Shown: positions 19,099 to 29,156, numbered from the stretch's first letter. The stretch: DNA of 64,000 nucleotides from Rubrobacter marinus (GCF_011492965.1 NZ_CP045121.1:3472001-3536000); one strand, 5' to 3'. The notes: a model not told the origin generated them from the letters alone. Program-made: numbers and translations.

Positions 19099-20061
19099 GG
19101 TCAGGCAGCCGGGCCTCTTGACCACCGTGCAGGACACCGGCCGCTTCGGCGAATACGACATCGGGATGCCCCCCTCGGGGGCGATGGACGTCTTCTCTTA
19201 TCAGGTCGGGAACTACCTCGTGGGGAACGACGACGGGGCGGCGGGGCTCGAGATCACCTACTTCGGACCCCAGCTCGAGTTTACCGAGCCCGCCGTCGTC
19301 GCCGTGACCGGAGCCGAGATGCCGCCGAAGGTGAACGGCGAGGAGGCCCCGACGTGGGAGGCCTTCTCCGTGGAGGAGGGCGACGTCCTCTCCTTCGACT
19401 ACCTCAGAAGCGGGGCCCGCTCGTACCTTGCGGTGGCGGGTGGGATAGACGTCCCCGTCTTCCTGCACAGCCGCTCGACGTACACCCTCATAGGGCTGGG
19501 GGGACACGAGGGACGCGCCCTCAAGGAGGGCGACGAGCTCGAGGTAGGCGAGGCGGGGGACCGCTCGGGGCGGGTCGGCATGGCGGTCGCGAGGGAGCAG
19601 ATCCCCGCGTTCCCCGCCGAGGCGGAGCTCAGGGTCATCATTGGTCTTGCGAGCTACCGGCTCACCGAGGAGAGCCTGCGGACGTTCCTGGAGACCACGT
19701 GGACGGTGACGCCGGACGCGGACCGGGTCGGCTACCGCTACCGGGCGGCGAGCTCGGGTTCGTGGAGCGGGAGCAGCCCGCGGGCGCGGGGGCCGACCCC
19801 GCGAACGTCGTGGACTTCGGCTACCCCGTCGGCTCCATCCAGGTCCCGGGCGGGGTCGAGCCGATCGTGCTGATGAACGACGCCGTCACCGGCGGCGGCT
19901 ACGCGACCATCGGCACCGTCATAAGCGTCGACCGCGACAAGCTCGCCCAGACGGCGACCAACCACAAGACCCGGTTCCGCTCCGTCGACCTCGCCGAAGC
20001 GCTTCGGGCCCGCGAGGAGCGGCGCCGGCAGATGGCAGAGATCCGGCAGGCCCTGCTGTGA
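19088..20061 (+). CDS. pxpC: 5-oxoprolinase subunit C / KipA-like carboxyltransferase subunit (one frameshift)
   Basis: An AHS2/KipA-family protein of about 324 residues beginning IRVQPGLLTTVQDTGR-like (IRVRQPGLLTTVQDTGRFG) and containing GMPPSGAMDVFSYQVGNYLV and YLAVAGGIDVPVFLHSRSTY. The frame breaks near 19743. With one G restored it continues GGELGFVEREQPAG, FGYPVGSIQVPGG, GGYATIGTVISVD to the stop at 20061. Together with PxpA and PxpB it forms ATP-dependent 5-oxoprolinase in characterised bacteria; the adjacent biotin genes suggest a biotin-dependent variant. Confidence 0.87.
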
Positions 20062-20169
20062 GAGCCGGTCATAAAGGTACGGAGAGCCGGGGGAACGCGG
20101 CCCCCGTCGGGGTACGAGCGACCGGGGCCGACGAGAAGGACTGACGGACACCGACCGAAGGGAGGCGTG

Positions 20170-20943
20170 ATGCAGGTAGACTTCAACTGCGACATGGGCG
20201 AGAGCTTCGGGCCGTACACTTTCGGCGCCGACGAGGCCCTGATGCGGTGCATAAGCTCCGCGAACGTGGCGGGCGGCTTCCACGCGGGCGACCCCACCAC
20301 GATGCGCAAGACGATTGCCCTGGCGAAGGAGAACGGGGTCGCGGTCGGGGTGCACAACGGCTACAGGGACCTCGTGGGGTTCGGGCGACGGGAGTTGAAC
20401 GTCTCCCCGGAGGAGATCCAGGACGAGCTGCTCTACCAGCTCGGGGCGCTCAAGGAGTTCGCCCGGCTCTACGGCATGGAGGTCCAGCACGTAAAGCCGC
20501 ACGCCTCGCTCTACATGGCCGCCGCCCGCGACGAGGATCTCTCGCGCGCCATCATAGAGGTGATCCAGAAGGTCGATCCGGGCCTCGTCGTCTACTGTAT
20601 GCAGTCTTCCGCGACCTACGAGGTCGCCCGGAAGATGGACCAGCCGGTGGCCGTCGAGTTCTTCGCGGACCGCGAGTACAACGACGACGGACAGATCGTC
20701 TTCACCCGCAGGGTAACCGGGGAGATGGACCCGGACGCGAACGCGCAGAGGGTCCTCCGGGCCCTCACGGAGAACAAGGTCACGACCGTCTCGGGCAACG
20801 AGTTGGAGGTCTTCCCGGACTCCGTGTGCGTCCACAGCGACACCCCCGGCGCGGCCGCCATCGCCGAGTCGATCGTGCGCAAGCTCGACGAGAAAGGCAT
20901 CGAGATCCGGCCGTTCGGACGCGCCGGACAGAAGATCTCCTGA
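20170..20943 (+). CDS. pxpA: LamB/YcsF family protein, 5-oxoprolinase subunit A
   Basis: The 257-residue protein starts MQVDFNCDMGESFGPY and carries SSANVAGGFHAGDP, GVHNGYRDLVGFGRR and VKPHASLY, the hallmarks of the YcsF/PxpA family. ATG 20170 follows GGGAGGC; a GTG one codon earlier is possible. PxpA with PxpBC converts 5-oxoproline to glutamate with ATP. It is intact, in contrast to its frameshifted neighbours. Confidence 0.9.
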   Translation: MQVDFNCDMGESFGPYTFGADEALMRCISSANVAGGFHAGDPTTMRKTIALAKENGVAVGVHNGYRDLVGFGRRELNVSPEEIQDELLYQLGALKEFARLYGMEVQHVKPHASLYMAAARDEDLSRAIIEVIQKVDPGLVVYCMQSSATYEVARKMDQPVAVEFFADREYNDDGQIVFTRRVTGEMDPDANAQRVLRALTENKVTTVSGNELEVFPDSVCVHSDTPGAAAIAESIVRKLDEKGIEIRPFGRAGQKIS

Positions 20944-20972
20944 AACCAACCGACCGCAAAGGAGCATCGGCC

Positions 20973-21209
20973 TTGGCCCAAACGATAAAGAGCCCCATGC
21001 CCGGCACCTTCTACCGCCGCCCGGACCCGGAGAGCGACCCGTTCGTGAACGAGGGCGACGAGGTCTCCGCTGGTGACACCGTGGGGCTTATCGAGGTGAT
21101 GAAGTCCTTCCACGAGGTCAAGGCCGAGGAAGGGGGCACGGTCTCCAAGGTCCTCGTCGAGGACGAAGACCCCGTGGGCGCCGGCCAGGACCTCGTCGAG
21201 CTAGCGTAG
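20973..21209 (+). CDS. accB: Biotin carboxyl carrier protein
   Basis: A 78-residue stand-alone biotinyl domain from TTG 20973, with AAAGGAG eight bases upstream: IKSPMPGTFYRRPDPESDPF, EGDEVSAGDTVGLIEVMKSF, and VLVEDEDPVGAGQDLVELA. The biotinylated Lys is in EVMKS, the variant seen in short carriers associated with 5-oxoprolinase and urea-carboxylase-like genes, in place of AMKM. It has no Pro/Ala-rich linker or N-terminal domain. It is last in the operon and presumably shuttles carboxybiotin between the nearby AccC and PxpBC. Confidence 0.9.
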   Translation: MAQTIKSPMPGTFYRRPDPESDPFVNEGDEVSAGDTVGLIEVMKSFHEVKAEEGGTVSKVLVEDEDPVGAGQDLVELA

Positions 21210-21234
21210 GGCGCGGCCTGCCGCGTACTCCCCC

Positions 21235-21264
21235 GGGCTCCCGTCATTCGGACGACGGGAGCCC
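21235..21264 (+). terminator. Terminator after BCCP gene
   Basis: A perfect 11-bp stem (21235-21245 with 21254-21264), followed by ATAATT, 26 bp after the BCCP stop. Confidence 0.65.
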
Positions 21265-21301
21265 ATAATTCTGGTGTCTCCGTGTGCCCTTGCTACCCGT
21301 T

Positions 21302-21330
21302 TTGCGGCGGGGTGCGAGTGTCAGCATAAT
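21302..21330 (+). promoter_or_regulatory. Promoter of coxL-like gene
   Basis: TTGCGG (21302-21307) and CATAAT (21325-21330) with a 17-bp spacer, 52 bp before the GTG start at 21382. Confidence 0.5.
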
Positions 21331-21381
21331 CATCGGTAGTGGTAGGCGGTTCGGGGACTGTTCCGGGGAAGGAGTACGTGC

Positions 21382-23855
21382 GTGGCCGAGAGAACCGAGC
21401 GGTATGTGGGGAGCAGCGTCCCGCGCAAGGAGGATCCCGCCCTGCTGACGGGCGGGCGAGGTGGACGGACAACATCAAACTGCCGGGATGCTACACCTGG
21501 ATATCCTCCGAAGCCCCTTCGCCCACGCCAGGATAAGGAGCATCGACGTCTCGGCGGCCCTGGAGCAGCCGGGCGTGGTCGCGGTGTTCACCGGCGAGGA
21601 CCTCGCCCCGAGTGGGGCGGGAGCGCGATGGACGCCGAGGCCGCGCCGGGGTACGCCCTGGAGGTGGACGGTGCTTCCGGGAGGGATACCGAGGCGACGC
21701 CGACGGGGGCGGCGACGAGGCGCCCCCCAGAACCTTCTGCGCGTGGCCGGTGACGGAGGACATAAAGATCCCGAACCACTGGCCCATCGCCCGCAGCGAG
21801 GCGAACTTCGTCGGAGATCCGGTGGCGGTCGTGGTCGCCACCGACCGCTACACGGCCCAGGACGCCCTCGCGTTCATCGATGTCGACTACGAGCCCCTCG
21901 CCGTGGTCACGGACCCGGAGGCGGCGCTCGAGGATTCGAGCCCGCTCGTCCACGAGGGGCTGGGTACGAACGACTCCTACACCTGGGCCCTGGCCACCGG
22001 CGACGTGGAAGACGCCTTCTCCAGGGCCGACGTGACGATAAAGGAGCGCTACCTCCAGCAGCGGGTGCTGCCAAGCGCGATCGAGCCCCGGGGGACGGTC
22101 GTGAACCCCGACCCCATGGGCGACGGGTTCACGGTCTACTCCTCGACGCAGATCCCGCACATCTTGAGAAGCGTGCTCTCCGCCGTCTGCTCGGTCCCCG
22201 AGCAGCGCCTGCGCGTCGTGGCTCCCGACGTCGGGGGCGGCTTCGGGGGGAAGCTGAACGTGTACGCGGAGGAGGTCATAAGCCTCGCGGTGGCGCGGCG
22301 GCTGGGGGCACCCGTCAAGTGGATCGGGAGCCGCTCCGACGACTACCTCTCCACGATCCACGGCCGCGGTCAGGTTCAGCACGTCGAGCTCGCCGCCACC
22401 TCCGAGGGCCGCCTCCTCGGCATGCGGGTCAGGATCATCACGGACATGGGCGCCTACCTGCAGCTTCTGACGCCCGGCATCCCGCTCCTCACCGCCTTCA
22501 TCTTCCCCGGCGTCTACTCCTTCGGGGCCTACTCCGTCGAGTGCAAGGGCGCCTTCACCAACAAGACCCCGACCGACTCCTACCGGGGCGCGGGGCGCTC
22601 CGAGGGCATCTACGGGGTCGAGCGGGCGATGGACGCCCTGGCCCGGGAGCTGGGCATGGACCCGGCCGAGATCCGCCACAGAAACTACCACGAGCCCTTC
22701 AGCGAGCCGGTCACCAGCCCCGCCGGCCTCCAGCTCGACTCCGGCAACTACGCCGCCGCCCTCGAAAAGGCCCTGGAGCTCGCCGACTACGAGGGCCTGC
22801 GCGCCGAGCAGCGGCGCCGCCGCGACGCGGGCGACCCCGTCCAGCTCGGCATCGGCCTCGCGAGCTACACCGAGAACGGCGGCCTCTCCCCGTCGAAGAT
22901 GACGGCGGCCCTTAGGCTTGGCGCCCCGGGCTGGGAGACCGCGTCGATACGCATGCTCGCCTCGGGCAAGGTCGAGGTCGTCACCGGCACCTCGCCCCAC
23001 GGCCAGGGCCACGTGACGAGCTGGTCCCAGATCGCGGCCGACGCCCTCGGGGTCTCGCCGGAGGACGTCGAGGTCCTGCACGGCGACACCTCCCTGTCCC
23101 CCTACGGCCTCGACACCTACGGCTCCAGGAGCTTGTCCGTCGGCGGGGTGGCGGTCCACATGGCGGCCAACAAGGTCGTCGACAAGGCCAGAAAGATAGC
23201 GGCCCACATGCTGGAGGCCGCCGAGGACGACGTCGAGTTCGAGGGCGGGCGCTTCAGCGTCGCCGGTTCCCCGGAGCAGAACCTGACGATCCAACAGGTC
23301 GCGGGGGCGGCGTACCTCGCGGACAACCTGCCCGAGGGGATGGAGCCGGTGCTCTCGGAGGAGACCTTCTTCGACCCGCCGAACTTCACGTACCCCTTCG
23401 GCACCCACGTCTGCGTGGCCGAGGTAGACACCGAGACCGGCTCCGCCAGGATACGCGACTACTTCGCGATCGACGACTGCGGGCCCGTGGTCAACCCGGC
23501 GATCGTCGACGGGCAGCTCCACGGCGGGATCGCCCAGGGCGTGGGCCAGGCCCTCTTCGAGGAGGCCGTCCACGACGAGGACGGGAACCTGGTGACGGGG
23601 ACGATGGCGGAGTACATGATCCCCGGCGCCCCCGAGCTCCCCAACTTCACCCTGGACCGCACCTACACCCCCTCCCCGACGAACGCGATGGGCGTAAAGG
23701 GGACCGGCGAGTCCGGCACCATCGCCTCCTCGCCGGCGGTCGTAAACGCCGTGATAGACGCGCTCTCGCACGAGGGCGTGACGCACATAGACATGCCGGC
23801 CTCGCCCATGAAGGTATGGCAGGTCCTTCAGGAGGCCCGGGGAGTGGGGCAGTAG
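21382..23855 (+). CDS. Molybdopterin-binding xanthine dehydrogenase / CoxL-like large subunit (four frameshifts near N-terminus)
   Basis: A protein of about 825 residues. The long clean frame from about 21725 has PNHWPIARSEANFVGDPVAV, VVAPDVGGGFGGKLNVYAEE, DSYRGAGRSEGIYGVERAMD, GTSPHGQGHVTSWSQI and KGTGESGTIASSPAVVNAV, all molybdopterin contacts. Upstream, RYVGSSVPRKEDPALLTGG, WTDNIKLPGMLHLDILRSPF and VVAVFTGEDLAP are split over frames; one base restored near each of 21453, 21487, 21610 and 21725 unites them. SYRGAGR resembles form II CoxL, not the CO-oxidising form I loop. No FAD or Fe-S subunit genes are adjacent. Confidence 0.87.
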
Positions 23856-24006
23856 ACTCGAACCACTCCCCCGTCCAGGTAGCCGACGCCGGGCGGGTTC
23901 GACGCTACCCGGCAAGACGTCGACGGCGGCGCCCCGTGGAGGTGGGGACTACCGCCGTCGACGCTGGTGGCGGGGCCGCTCGGAGCGGCCCTTAGCTCTG
24001 CTTCCG

Positions 24007-24444
24007 TTACGGGCGCACGATGCCCACGGGCTCGCCGGCGTACGCCATCGGGGTGTACGTGACGACGCCCTGCCACTCGTTGGCGTTGAGAAGCTGGCCG
24101 TTGCCCACGTACATCGTGGCCCAGTTCGGGTAGATCACGATGTCGCCGGGCTGCAGGTCGCCCGGGGCGACGGGGGCGTAGCGGTACAGGTAGTCCTCCG
24201 GCGTCCAGGGCGCATCGTAGTCGATGCCGCTGGTCCTGAGGATGTAACGCATCAAGCCGCTGCAGCTGAACGTGTCGGGGCCGTCCGTACCGTACGCGAA
24301 CGGCTTGCCGACCTGCGCCTCGCCGATCGCCACGGTCCCGTAAGACGCATACCCCGTCGACTGGGCATTCGCGGAGATCGCGAACGCGGTAACAAGCATG
24401 GCTACGAGGCCAAGCAGCACTGTAATCTTCGTCCTGGAAAGCAC
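24007..24444 (-). CDS. Secreted NlpC/P60-like protein lacking the catalytic histidine
   Basis: A 145-residue protein from GTG 24444, behind AGGAAGGAG. A signal peptide (SRTKITVLLGLVAMLVTAFA, then ISANAQS) is followed by an NlpC/P60 core: AQVGKPFAYGTDGPDTFSCS with the Cys nucleophile, LQPGDIVIYP and MYVGNGQLLNAN. In active members the segment before MYVGNG reads HVGIYVGNG. Here the corresponding position is Trp (NWATMYVGNG), and no other His is present in the protein. It may be an inactive wall-binding relative, or use a different residue. Confidence 0.75.
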   Translation of the reverse strand: MLSRTKITVLLGLVAMLVTAFAISANAQSTGYASYGTVAIGEAQVGKPFAYGTDGPDTFSCSGLMRYILRTSGIDYDAPWTPEDYLYRYAPVAPGDLQPGDIVIYPNWATMYVGNGQLLNANEWQGVVTYTPMAYAGEPVGIVRP

Positions 24445-25429
24445 GCTATCCAGACTCCTTCCTGTTATGCCTATGTCTTCTTGCGTGGGATCTCGGGAGA
24501 TCCCCCCTCCAACGGCTCGGTACCCTAGGGAAAGCCCCTCCGCAACGCAACCCCCCTCTCCTCCGCCCATCGCCCTCGAACCGGCCCAGAGATACGGTCA
24601 ATCCGCTTAGATAAGCCAGATCAGTTGTTTTGCGGTTGAAACCGATATTTAATAAACTTTAATATTAGTTACGTCTGCGCAAGCAAAAACGGTACATGTG
24701 GTGCCCGGATGGTGGTTGGAGCGGATCCCTCACAGGGTCGAAAGGCGGGTCGCTCGCCCATGAAGCATGCTCTAGGGGCGCACGTGCCGTGCTTCTCACC
24801 GCGACGGGTGCGTTGACGCATGGGCCGTGGCGCTTTGCTGCTACGTGGAGTCGTAGTGGTGACGCGCGTTGAGGGCTCGCTCGTGCGTGAGCACGCGGCG
24901 GCGGCCGGGCGTCAGGTCGAGTGCTTCGGGCCTCCCCGCGTGTTGCCCGGGCGATCCCGGTCGGGCGCGGTGCGTCGCCGCCTCCAGGCCTCCCGGAGTT
25001 GCTCTGCCCTGCGCTCCGTCTCGACGAGGCGCTCCTCGCTCTCGCGATCCGGGCTCGCCCCTCCCGGCTTCTCCCCGCGCCCGAGGCTCCCTCTGCGGCG
25101 GCCCTCACCCGAATGTTCGTTCAAGATGCACCTCCCCTGCGCCGGTGTCCCGGCGCGAGACCGGCGCCTGGAACATCGGCAGTTTCGCCCGTTCTCGCCG
25201 CCGTACCGGTACGTGCGGTCCCCCCGGGTAGACGTCCGGGGGTTGCTCCCCAACAGCTAAGCCGCCTCGGGGAGCCGGGCTCCGTCGAGGCGGGGACGTT
25301 CGGCAGTCGCGGAGGCGGTATGATGAGGGTATCGAGCGATGGAGCATCGCTCGAAGGCGTAGGACCGCGACCTGCCCTCCTCCAAGACTCGGGATAGCGC
25401 CCCAACCTTTCGTAACGAGTGGCAGAGGA
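24445..25429. other. Long intergenic stretch, no convincing gene
   Basis: The 200 bp upstream of the NlpC/P60-like start are G-run rich on its coding strand and could form a structured leader, but I could not match a known riboswitch. An AT-rich block lies at 24640-24680. The rest holds only overlapping frames on both strands without ribosome sites or family motifs. Confidence 0.5.
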
Positions 25430-25435
25430 GTGCGT

Positions 25436-25642
25436 GTGCGGAATCGGGATCGCGACGGGGCAGCGGAGAAGCGTGCGGAGCGGGTCGGGTGGCGTCCGCG
25501 ACAGGCCAGCCAGTTCTCGCGGAGCATGGACGAGCGCCTGCGGGAGATGAACGAGCGGGCGGGCGCACTGGACGTACGCCTGCGACGCCACGCGGAGGCG
25601 AACGCGAACTGGCACAGGAAGTGGGACGGCTCCCGCTCGTAG
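25436..25642 (+). CDS. Small basic hypothetical protein
   Basis: A 68-residue basic, helical protein (SMDERLREMNERAGALDVRL). GTG 25436 is chosen because AGAGGAG ends five bases upstream. No family is recognised. A strong hairpin follows 31 bp after the stop, supporting a real transcription unit. Confidence 0.5.
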   Translation: MRNRDRDGAAEKRAERVGWRPRQASQFSRSMDERLREMNERAGALDVRLRRHAEANANWHRKWDGSRS

Positions 25643-25673
25643 GGAGGAGCTAGGGGTCCTTCGCCGCCCCATC

Positions 25674-25711
25674 AGCCGGCCACCGGAGGGACGCGCATCC
25701 GGTGGCCGGCT
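25674..25711. terminator. Bidirectional hairpin terminator
   Basis: A perfect 14-bp inverted repeat (25674-25687 with 25698-25711) between convergent genes ending at 25642 and 25716. Confidence 0.7.
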
Positions 25712-25715
25712 CCTC

Positions 25716-26258
25716 CTACGAGCGCCTCTCTTTCGAGGCGATCCAGCCGTCCCGCCTCTCCTTGAGCCACGTCGTCCGCGACCTGTTGGCGGCGACCCTG
25801 GACGGCATGTCCTCCTGCGAGAGCTCCTCGACGTGCTTGTAGGAGACCGCCCCGTTCTTCATCACGGACACCATCCCCTGCTCCGCCTGCCTCCGGTCTT
25901 CGTGGGCGAGACGCTGCAGCGCCGCCGCCGACTCCCCGGGGAGCGGTTCGCCCAGGGACCGGCCGAGCTGACCGTTCTTGCGGAGCTCCAGTTCCCGCAG
26001 CTCCGTCCGCACGAACTGCTCCCAGTCCGCCTCTCGCTGGGCCCGGTCGCGCTCCCGCCTCTGAGCCTGCTTGCGCTCCTCGACCCGGTCCGGCGCGAGG
26101 GGCTCCGGCCGGTGGTCCGGCCTCTCGTCGCGCAGTTCCCCGAGCCCCTGGCGCGCCCCGGGCTTCGGGATCTCCTCGACCGTGCCTCCGGTCCGTTCGG
26201 CGCGGAGCCCGGCCTGGCGCGTCGATACCTCGACCGCCACCCGTTGCTTCTCGTGCAT
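25716..26258 (-). CDS. Charged hypothetical protein
   Basis: A 180-residue, highly charged protein, mostly helical (ERKQAQRRERDRAQREADWE), with a C-terminal VMKNGAVSYKHVEELSQEDM and TTWLKERRDGW. ATG 26258 follows GAGGAAGAGG; a TTG 36 bases upstream is a weaker option. It has no membrane segment and no domain I recognise. It ends just before the hairpin at 25674-25711. Confidence 0.6.
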   Translation of the reverse strand: MHEKQRVAVEVSTRQAGLRAERTGGTVEEIPKPGARQGLGELRDERPDHRPEPLAPDRVEERKQAQRRERDRAQREADWEQFVRTELRELELRKNGQLGRSLGEPLPGESAAALQRLAHEDRRQAEQGMVSVMKNGAVSYKHVEELSQEDMPSRVAANRSRTTWLKERRDGWIASKERRS

Positions 26259-26582
26259 AGCCTCTTCCTCTCCGAGGGTAGCCCTCGTCGGCAAAACATT
26301 CGGGCCGGCGAGGCCACTCCCGTAGAGAGTTGGCGATCGCCGGCCCGATCGGCGGACGCTGGTCGTGTCCCAGCGCCGGTGCTTTGTCCTGTTGGTTTGT
26401 CCTCTCGTGCATCCGTCCTCGCCCCACCATAGGGGCGCAACACCGTAATTGTACCCCGGATTGCTAACAGCGAGCCCGCCGCCGGAAGCCGGGCCGTAGA
26501 TAGAGCGCCCGACTCCCCCCAGCGACCTGTCCAGCAGCTTCTCGGGAGGCCCCCGGACGAAGCCCTCCGGATGGTCACGCTC
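26259..26582. other. Intergenic, possible promoter only
   Basis: No gene seen. On the minus strand a TACAAT hexamer near 26448 could be the -10 box for the gene starting at 26258, but no good -35 box precedes it. Confidence 0.4.
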
Positions 26583-27056
26583 TTACAGGAGGTCTCGCGC
26601 CTCGATGGGGAGGCCGTGCGGGAGCTTGCGGAGCAGGAGCACGCCGTGCTCGCCGTCGACCTCGTAGTCTTCGGACGAGAGATCCAGGACGCGGGCCGCC
26701 CTCTCCGGCTGCAGGACGTACCACTCGTCCCCGACGGGTCTGTAGGACTTCAGCGCGGCCACGAAGCGCCCGGAGCCCTGCGCGCGGAGGTTGCCGCCGA
26801 ACTCCCTCTCGTACTCGCCCACGGAGTAGAGGTGCATCTTCATGTCCTCGTCGTTCTCCAGGCTCGTCCGCTTGTAGAACTCGTGCGGGTCGATCGCGGC
26901 CCTCTGCTCCGAGCTCCCCGAGAGGCCCTCGGAGCTGTCCACGCGCTCGCCGCCGCGCCGCTTCACGGAGGCGAGGTAGAGCGCGCCGGCGATCGCCCCC
27001 AGGACCAGGAGCGCCACAAGCACGAGCTCGAAGGTAAAAACTTGGCCGAAATTCAT
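26583..27056 (-). CDS. Membrane-anchored hypothetical protein
   Basis: A 157-residue protein with one N-terminal membrane helix (FTFELVLVALLVLGAIAGAL) and a soluble C-terminal domain containing YKRTSLENDEDMKMHLYSVG and VLDLSSEDYEVDGEHG. No family is recognised. It lies downstream of the peptide-transport permease gene on the same strand, 114 bp away, but may be independent. Confidence 0.65.
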   Translation of the reverse strand: MNFGQVFTFELVLVALLVLGAIAGALYLASVKRRGGERVDSSEGLSGSSEQRAAIDPHEFYKRTSLENDEDMKMHLYSVGEYEREFGGNLRAQGSGRFVAALKSYRPVGDEWYVLQPERAARVLDLSSEDYEVDGEHGVLLLRKLPHGLPIEARDLL

Positions 27057-27170
27057 GCGACATCACTCTCCGTCCGTCGCGTCCTCTTACCGTTCGTTAC
27101 CTACCCGATTCGGGCCGATATATGCGGCGGCACGGGGCGTAGGCCGCTCCGCCGGAGGGTCTTCGGGGGC

Positions 27171-28109
27171 TTACCGGCGGCGGCGCGGGTCGAGGGCGTC
27201 GCGCAGCCCGTCGCCGATAAAGTTCACCGAGAGGACGCTCAGGGCGATGGCGATGCCGGGGAAGACGATCGCGTGCTGCCCCTCGACGAAGACGCCGAAG
27301 CCCGAGCGGAAGGCGTCGGTGAGCATCGCGCCCCACTCGGGCGTGGGCGCCCTGGCCCCGAGGCCGAGGAAAGAGAGCGCCGCGACGTCCAGGATCGCCG
27401 TCGCGAGCGTCAGGGTCGCCTGCACTATGAGGGGGGCGGTGCTGTTCGGCAGGATCGCCGAGGCGACGATGCGCGTGTTCGAGGCGCCCAGAGCCCGTTC
27501 CGCCTCCACGTAGTCGCGCTCGCGGACGCTTATCACCGAAGAGCGCACGACGCGCGCGATCTGGGGCACGTTCACTATCCCGACCGCGAGCAGCGCGTTC
27601 GTCAGCCCCTGCCCCAGCACCGTCACGATCACTATCGCGAGCAGGATGCTCGGGAAGGCGAGCAGGACGTCCATGATCCGCATCAAGACCGAGTCGATCC
27701 AGCGCCCCGCGTAGCCGGCCGTTACCCCGACGAGCGTCCCCACGACCGTCGCGAACGCCACCGCCGCGAGCCCGGCGGTCAGCGAGATCCTGGCGCCGTA
27801 GATTATCCGCGAGAGGATGTCCCGGCCGAGCTCGTCCTGGCCCAGAGGGTGGGCGGCCGAGGGCCCGGCGAACTTCTCCGTCAGGTTCTGCCCCGCGATG
27901 GGGTCGTACGGGGCGAGCAGGGGCGCGAAGAGGGCCATGAGGACGAAGAGCGCCATCACGACCGTCCCGAAGACGGCGAGCTTGTTGCCCAGGAAGGCCT
28001 GCCTGAAGTCGCCCCACCGCGTGCGGGCACGCACCGTCTCCGGGGTGGCGAGCTCCGGGCCGCCCATCGGGCCGCCTCCCGAGCCCTTCGGTATCCTCGC
28101 CTCGGCCAC
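27171..28109 (-). CDS. dppC: Peptide ABC transporter permease, DppC type
   Basis: The 312-residue protein has the DppC/OppC layout: an N-terminal helix (LAVFGTVVMALFVLMALFAP), the phrase HPLGQDELGRDILSRIIYGA, and the BPD permease EAA loop VEAERALGASNTRIV. The GTG start is adjacent to the stop of the DppB gene. It forms the membrane channel with DppB for oligopeptides or related solutes delivered by the binding protein encoded upstream. Confidence 0.9.
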   Translation of the reverse strand: MAEARIPKGSGGGPMGGPELATPETVRARTRWGDFRQAFLGNKLAVFGTVVMALFVLMALFAPLLAPYDPIAGQNLTEKFAGPSAAHPLGQDELGRDILSRIIYGARISLTAGLAAVAFATVVGTLVGVTAGYAGRWIDSVLMRIMDVLLAFPSILLAIVIVTVLGQGLTNALLAVGIVNVPQIARVVRSSVISVRERDYVEAERALGASNTRIVASAILPNSTAPLIVQATLTLATAILDVAALSFLGLGARAPTPEWGAMLTDAFRSGFGVFVEGQHAIVFPGIAIALSVLSVNFIGDGLRDALDPRRRR

Positions 28110-28110
28110 C

Positions 28111-29116
28111 CTAGTACCTCACGCGCGGGTCGAGGACCGCGTAGAGGAGGTCCACCGCCAGGTTCACGAGCACGAAGAACGTCGCGCCGTAGAGGACTAC
28201 GCCCTGGATCATGGCGTAGTCTCGCCGGTAGATGGATTCGAGCGCGATCTGGCCGATGCCGCCCCACCCGAAGATCGTCTCCGTGAGGACCGCCCCGCCC
28301 ATCAGGAGCCCGAACTGCAGCCCTATGACGGTGACGGTCGGGAGCATGGCGTTCCTCAGCGCGTGGCGGAAGACGACCCGGGCCGGCAGCACGCCCTTCG
28401 CGTGCGCCGTCCGGATGTAATCCTCCCCCATCACCTCCAGCATGCTGCTCCTCGTCATGCGCGTGACCACCGCCATCGGGATCGTGCCGAGGGCCACCGC
28501 CGGCATTATGAGGTGCAGCAGGCCGTCCCAGAAGCCTGCGAGGTTCAGCGTCAGGAGCGAGTCCACGAGGACGAGCCCGGTGATGCTCAGGACCGGCACG
28601 TCCACCCGCCCGGGGAACGGCAGGAGCTGCAGGTTCACCGTGAAGACGACCACGAAGATCAGGGCGAGCCAGAAGATCGGCATCGAGACGCCCGTCAGGG
28701 CGACGACCGAGGTGATCCGATCGATGAGGGAGTACTGCTTGACCGCCGCGATCACCCCGACCGGTATCCCCACGACGACCGCGAAGAGGAGTGCGGCGAG
28801 CGTGAGCTCGAGCGTCGCCGGGAAGCGGTCCAGAAGCTCGGCCGTCACCGCCCGGCCCGTCACGATGGAGTCCCCGAGGTCCCCCGTCACCGCGTCCCTC
28901 AAAAAGATCAGGTACTGGGTGATAGGGTCGCGGTCGAGCCCGAGCTGCGCCCTGAGCGCCGCGACCCTCTCCGGCGTTGCCTGCTGACCGAGCAGGATCT
29001 GCGCGGGGTCCCGGGGATGGCGCGCACCATGAAGAAGACCACGATCGAGACCCCGATGAGCACGGGTATGATCTGGAGCACCCTCCGCCCGATGTAGGTC
29101 GCCAGGGCTTAATCAC
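28111..29116 (-). CDS. dppB: Peptide ABC transporter permease, DppB type (two frameshifts)
   Basis: A permease of about 335 residues. The main frame carries the EAA loop YIRTAHAKGVLPARVVFRHA and GAVLTETIFGWGGIGQI. The N-terminus YIGRRVLQIIPVLIGVSIVV lies in another frame. Restoring one G at about 29011 (minus sense) gives AIPGDPAQILLGQQATPE, and one C near 29106 connects it to GTG 29116. It pairs with DppC. Confidence 0.87.
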
Positions 29117-29156
29117 CCCGCCCACGTGAACCCTCACGCCGCCTCTCCCGAACCCC

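Noticed and set aside
24445-24650. Riboswitch upstream of the NlpC/P60-like gene (c-di-AMP/ydaO type considered)
   Set aside because: G-rich runs are present but the conserved ydaO blocks could not be matched by eye; a covariance search would be needed.
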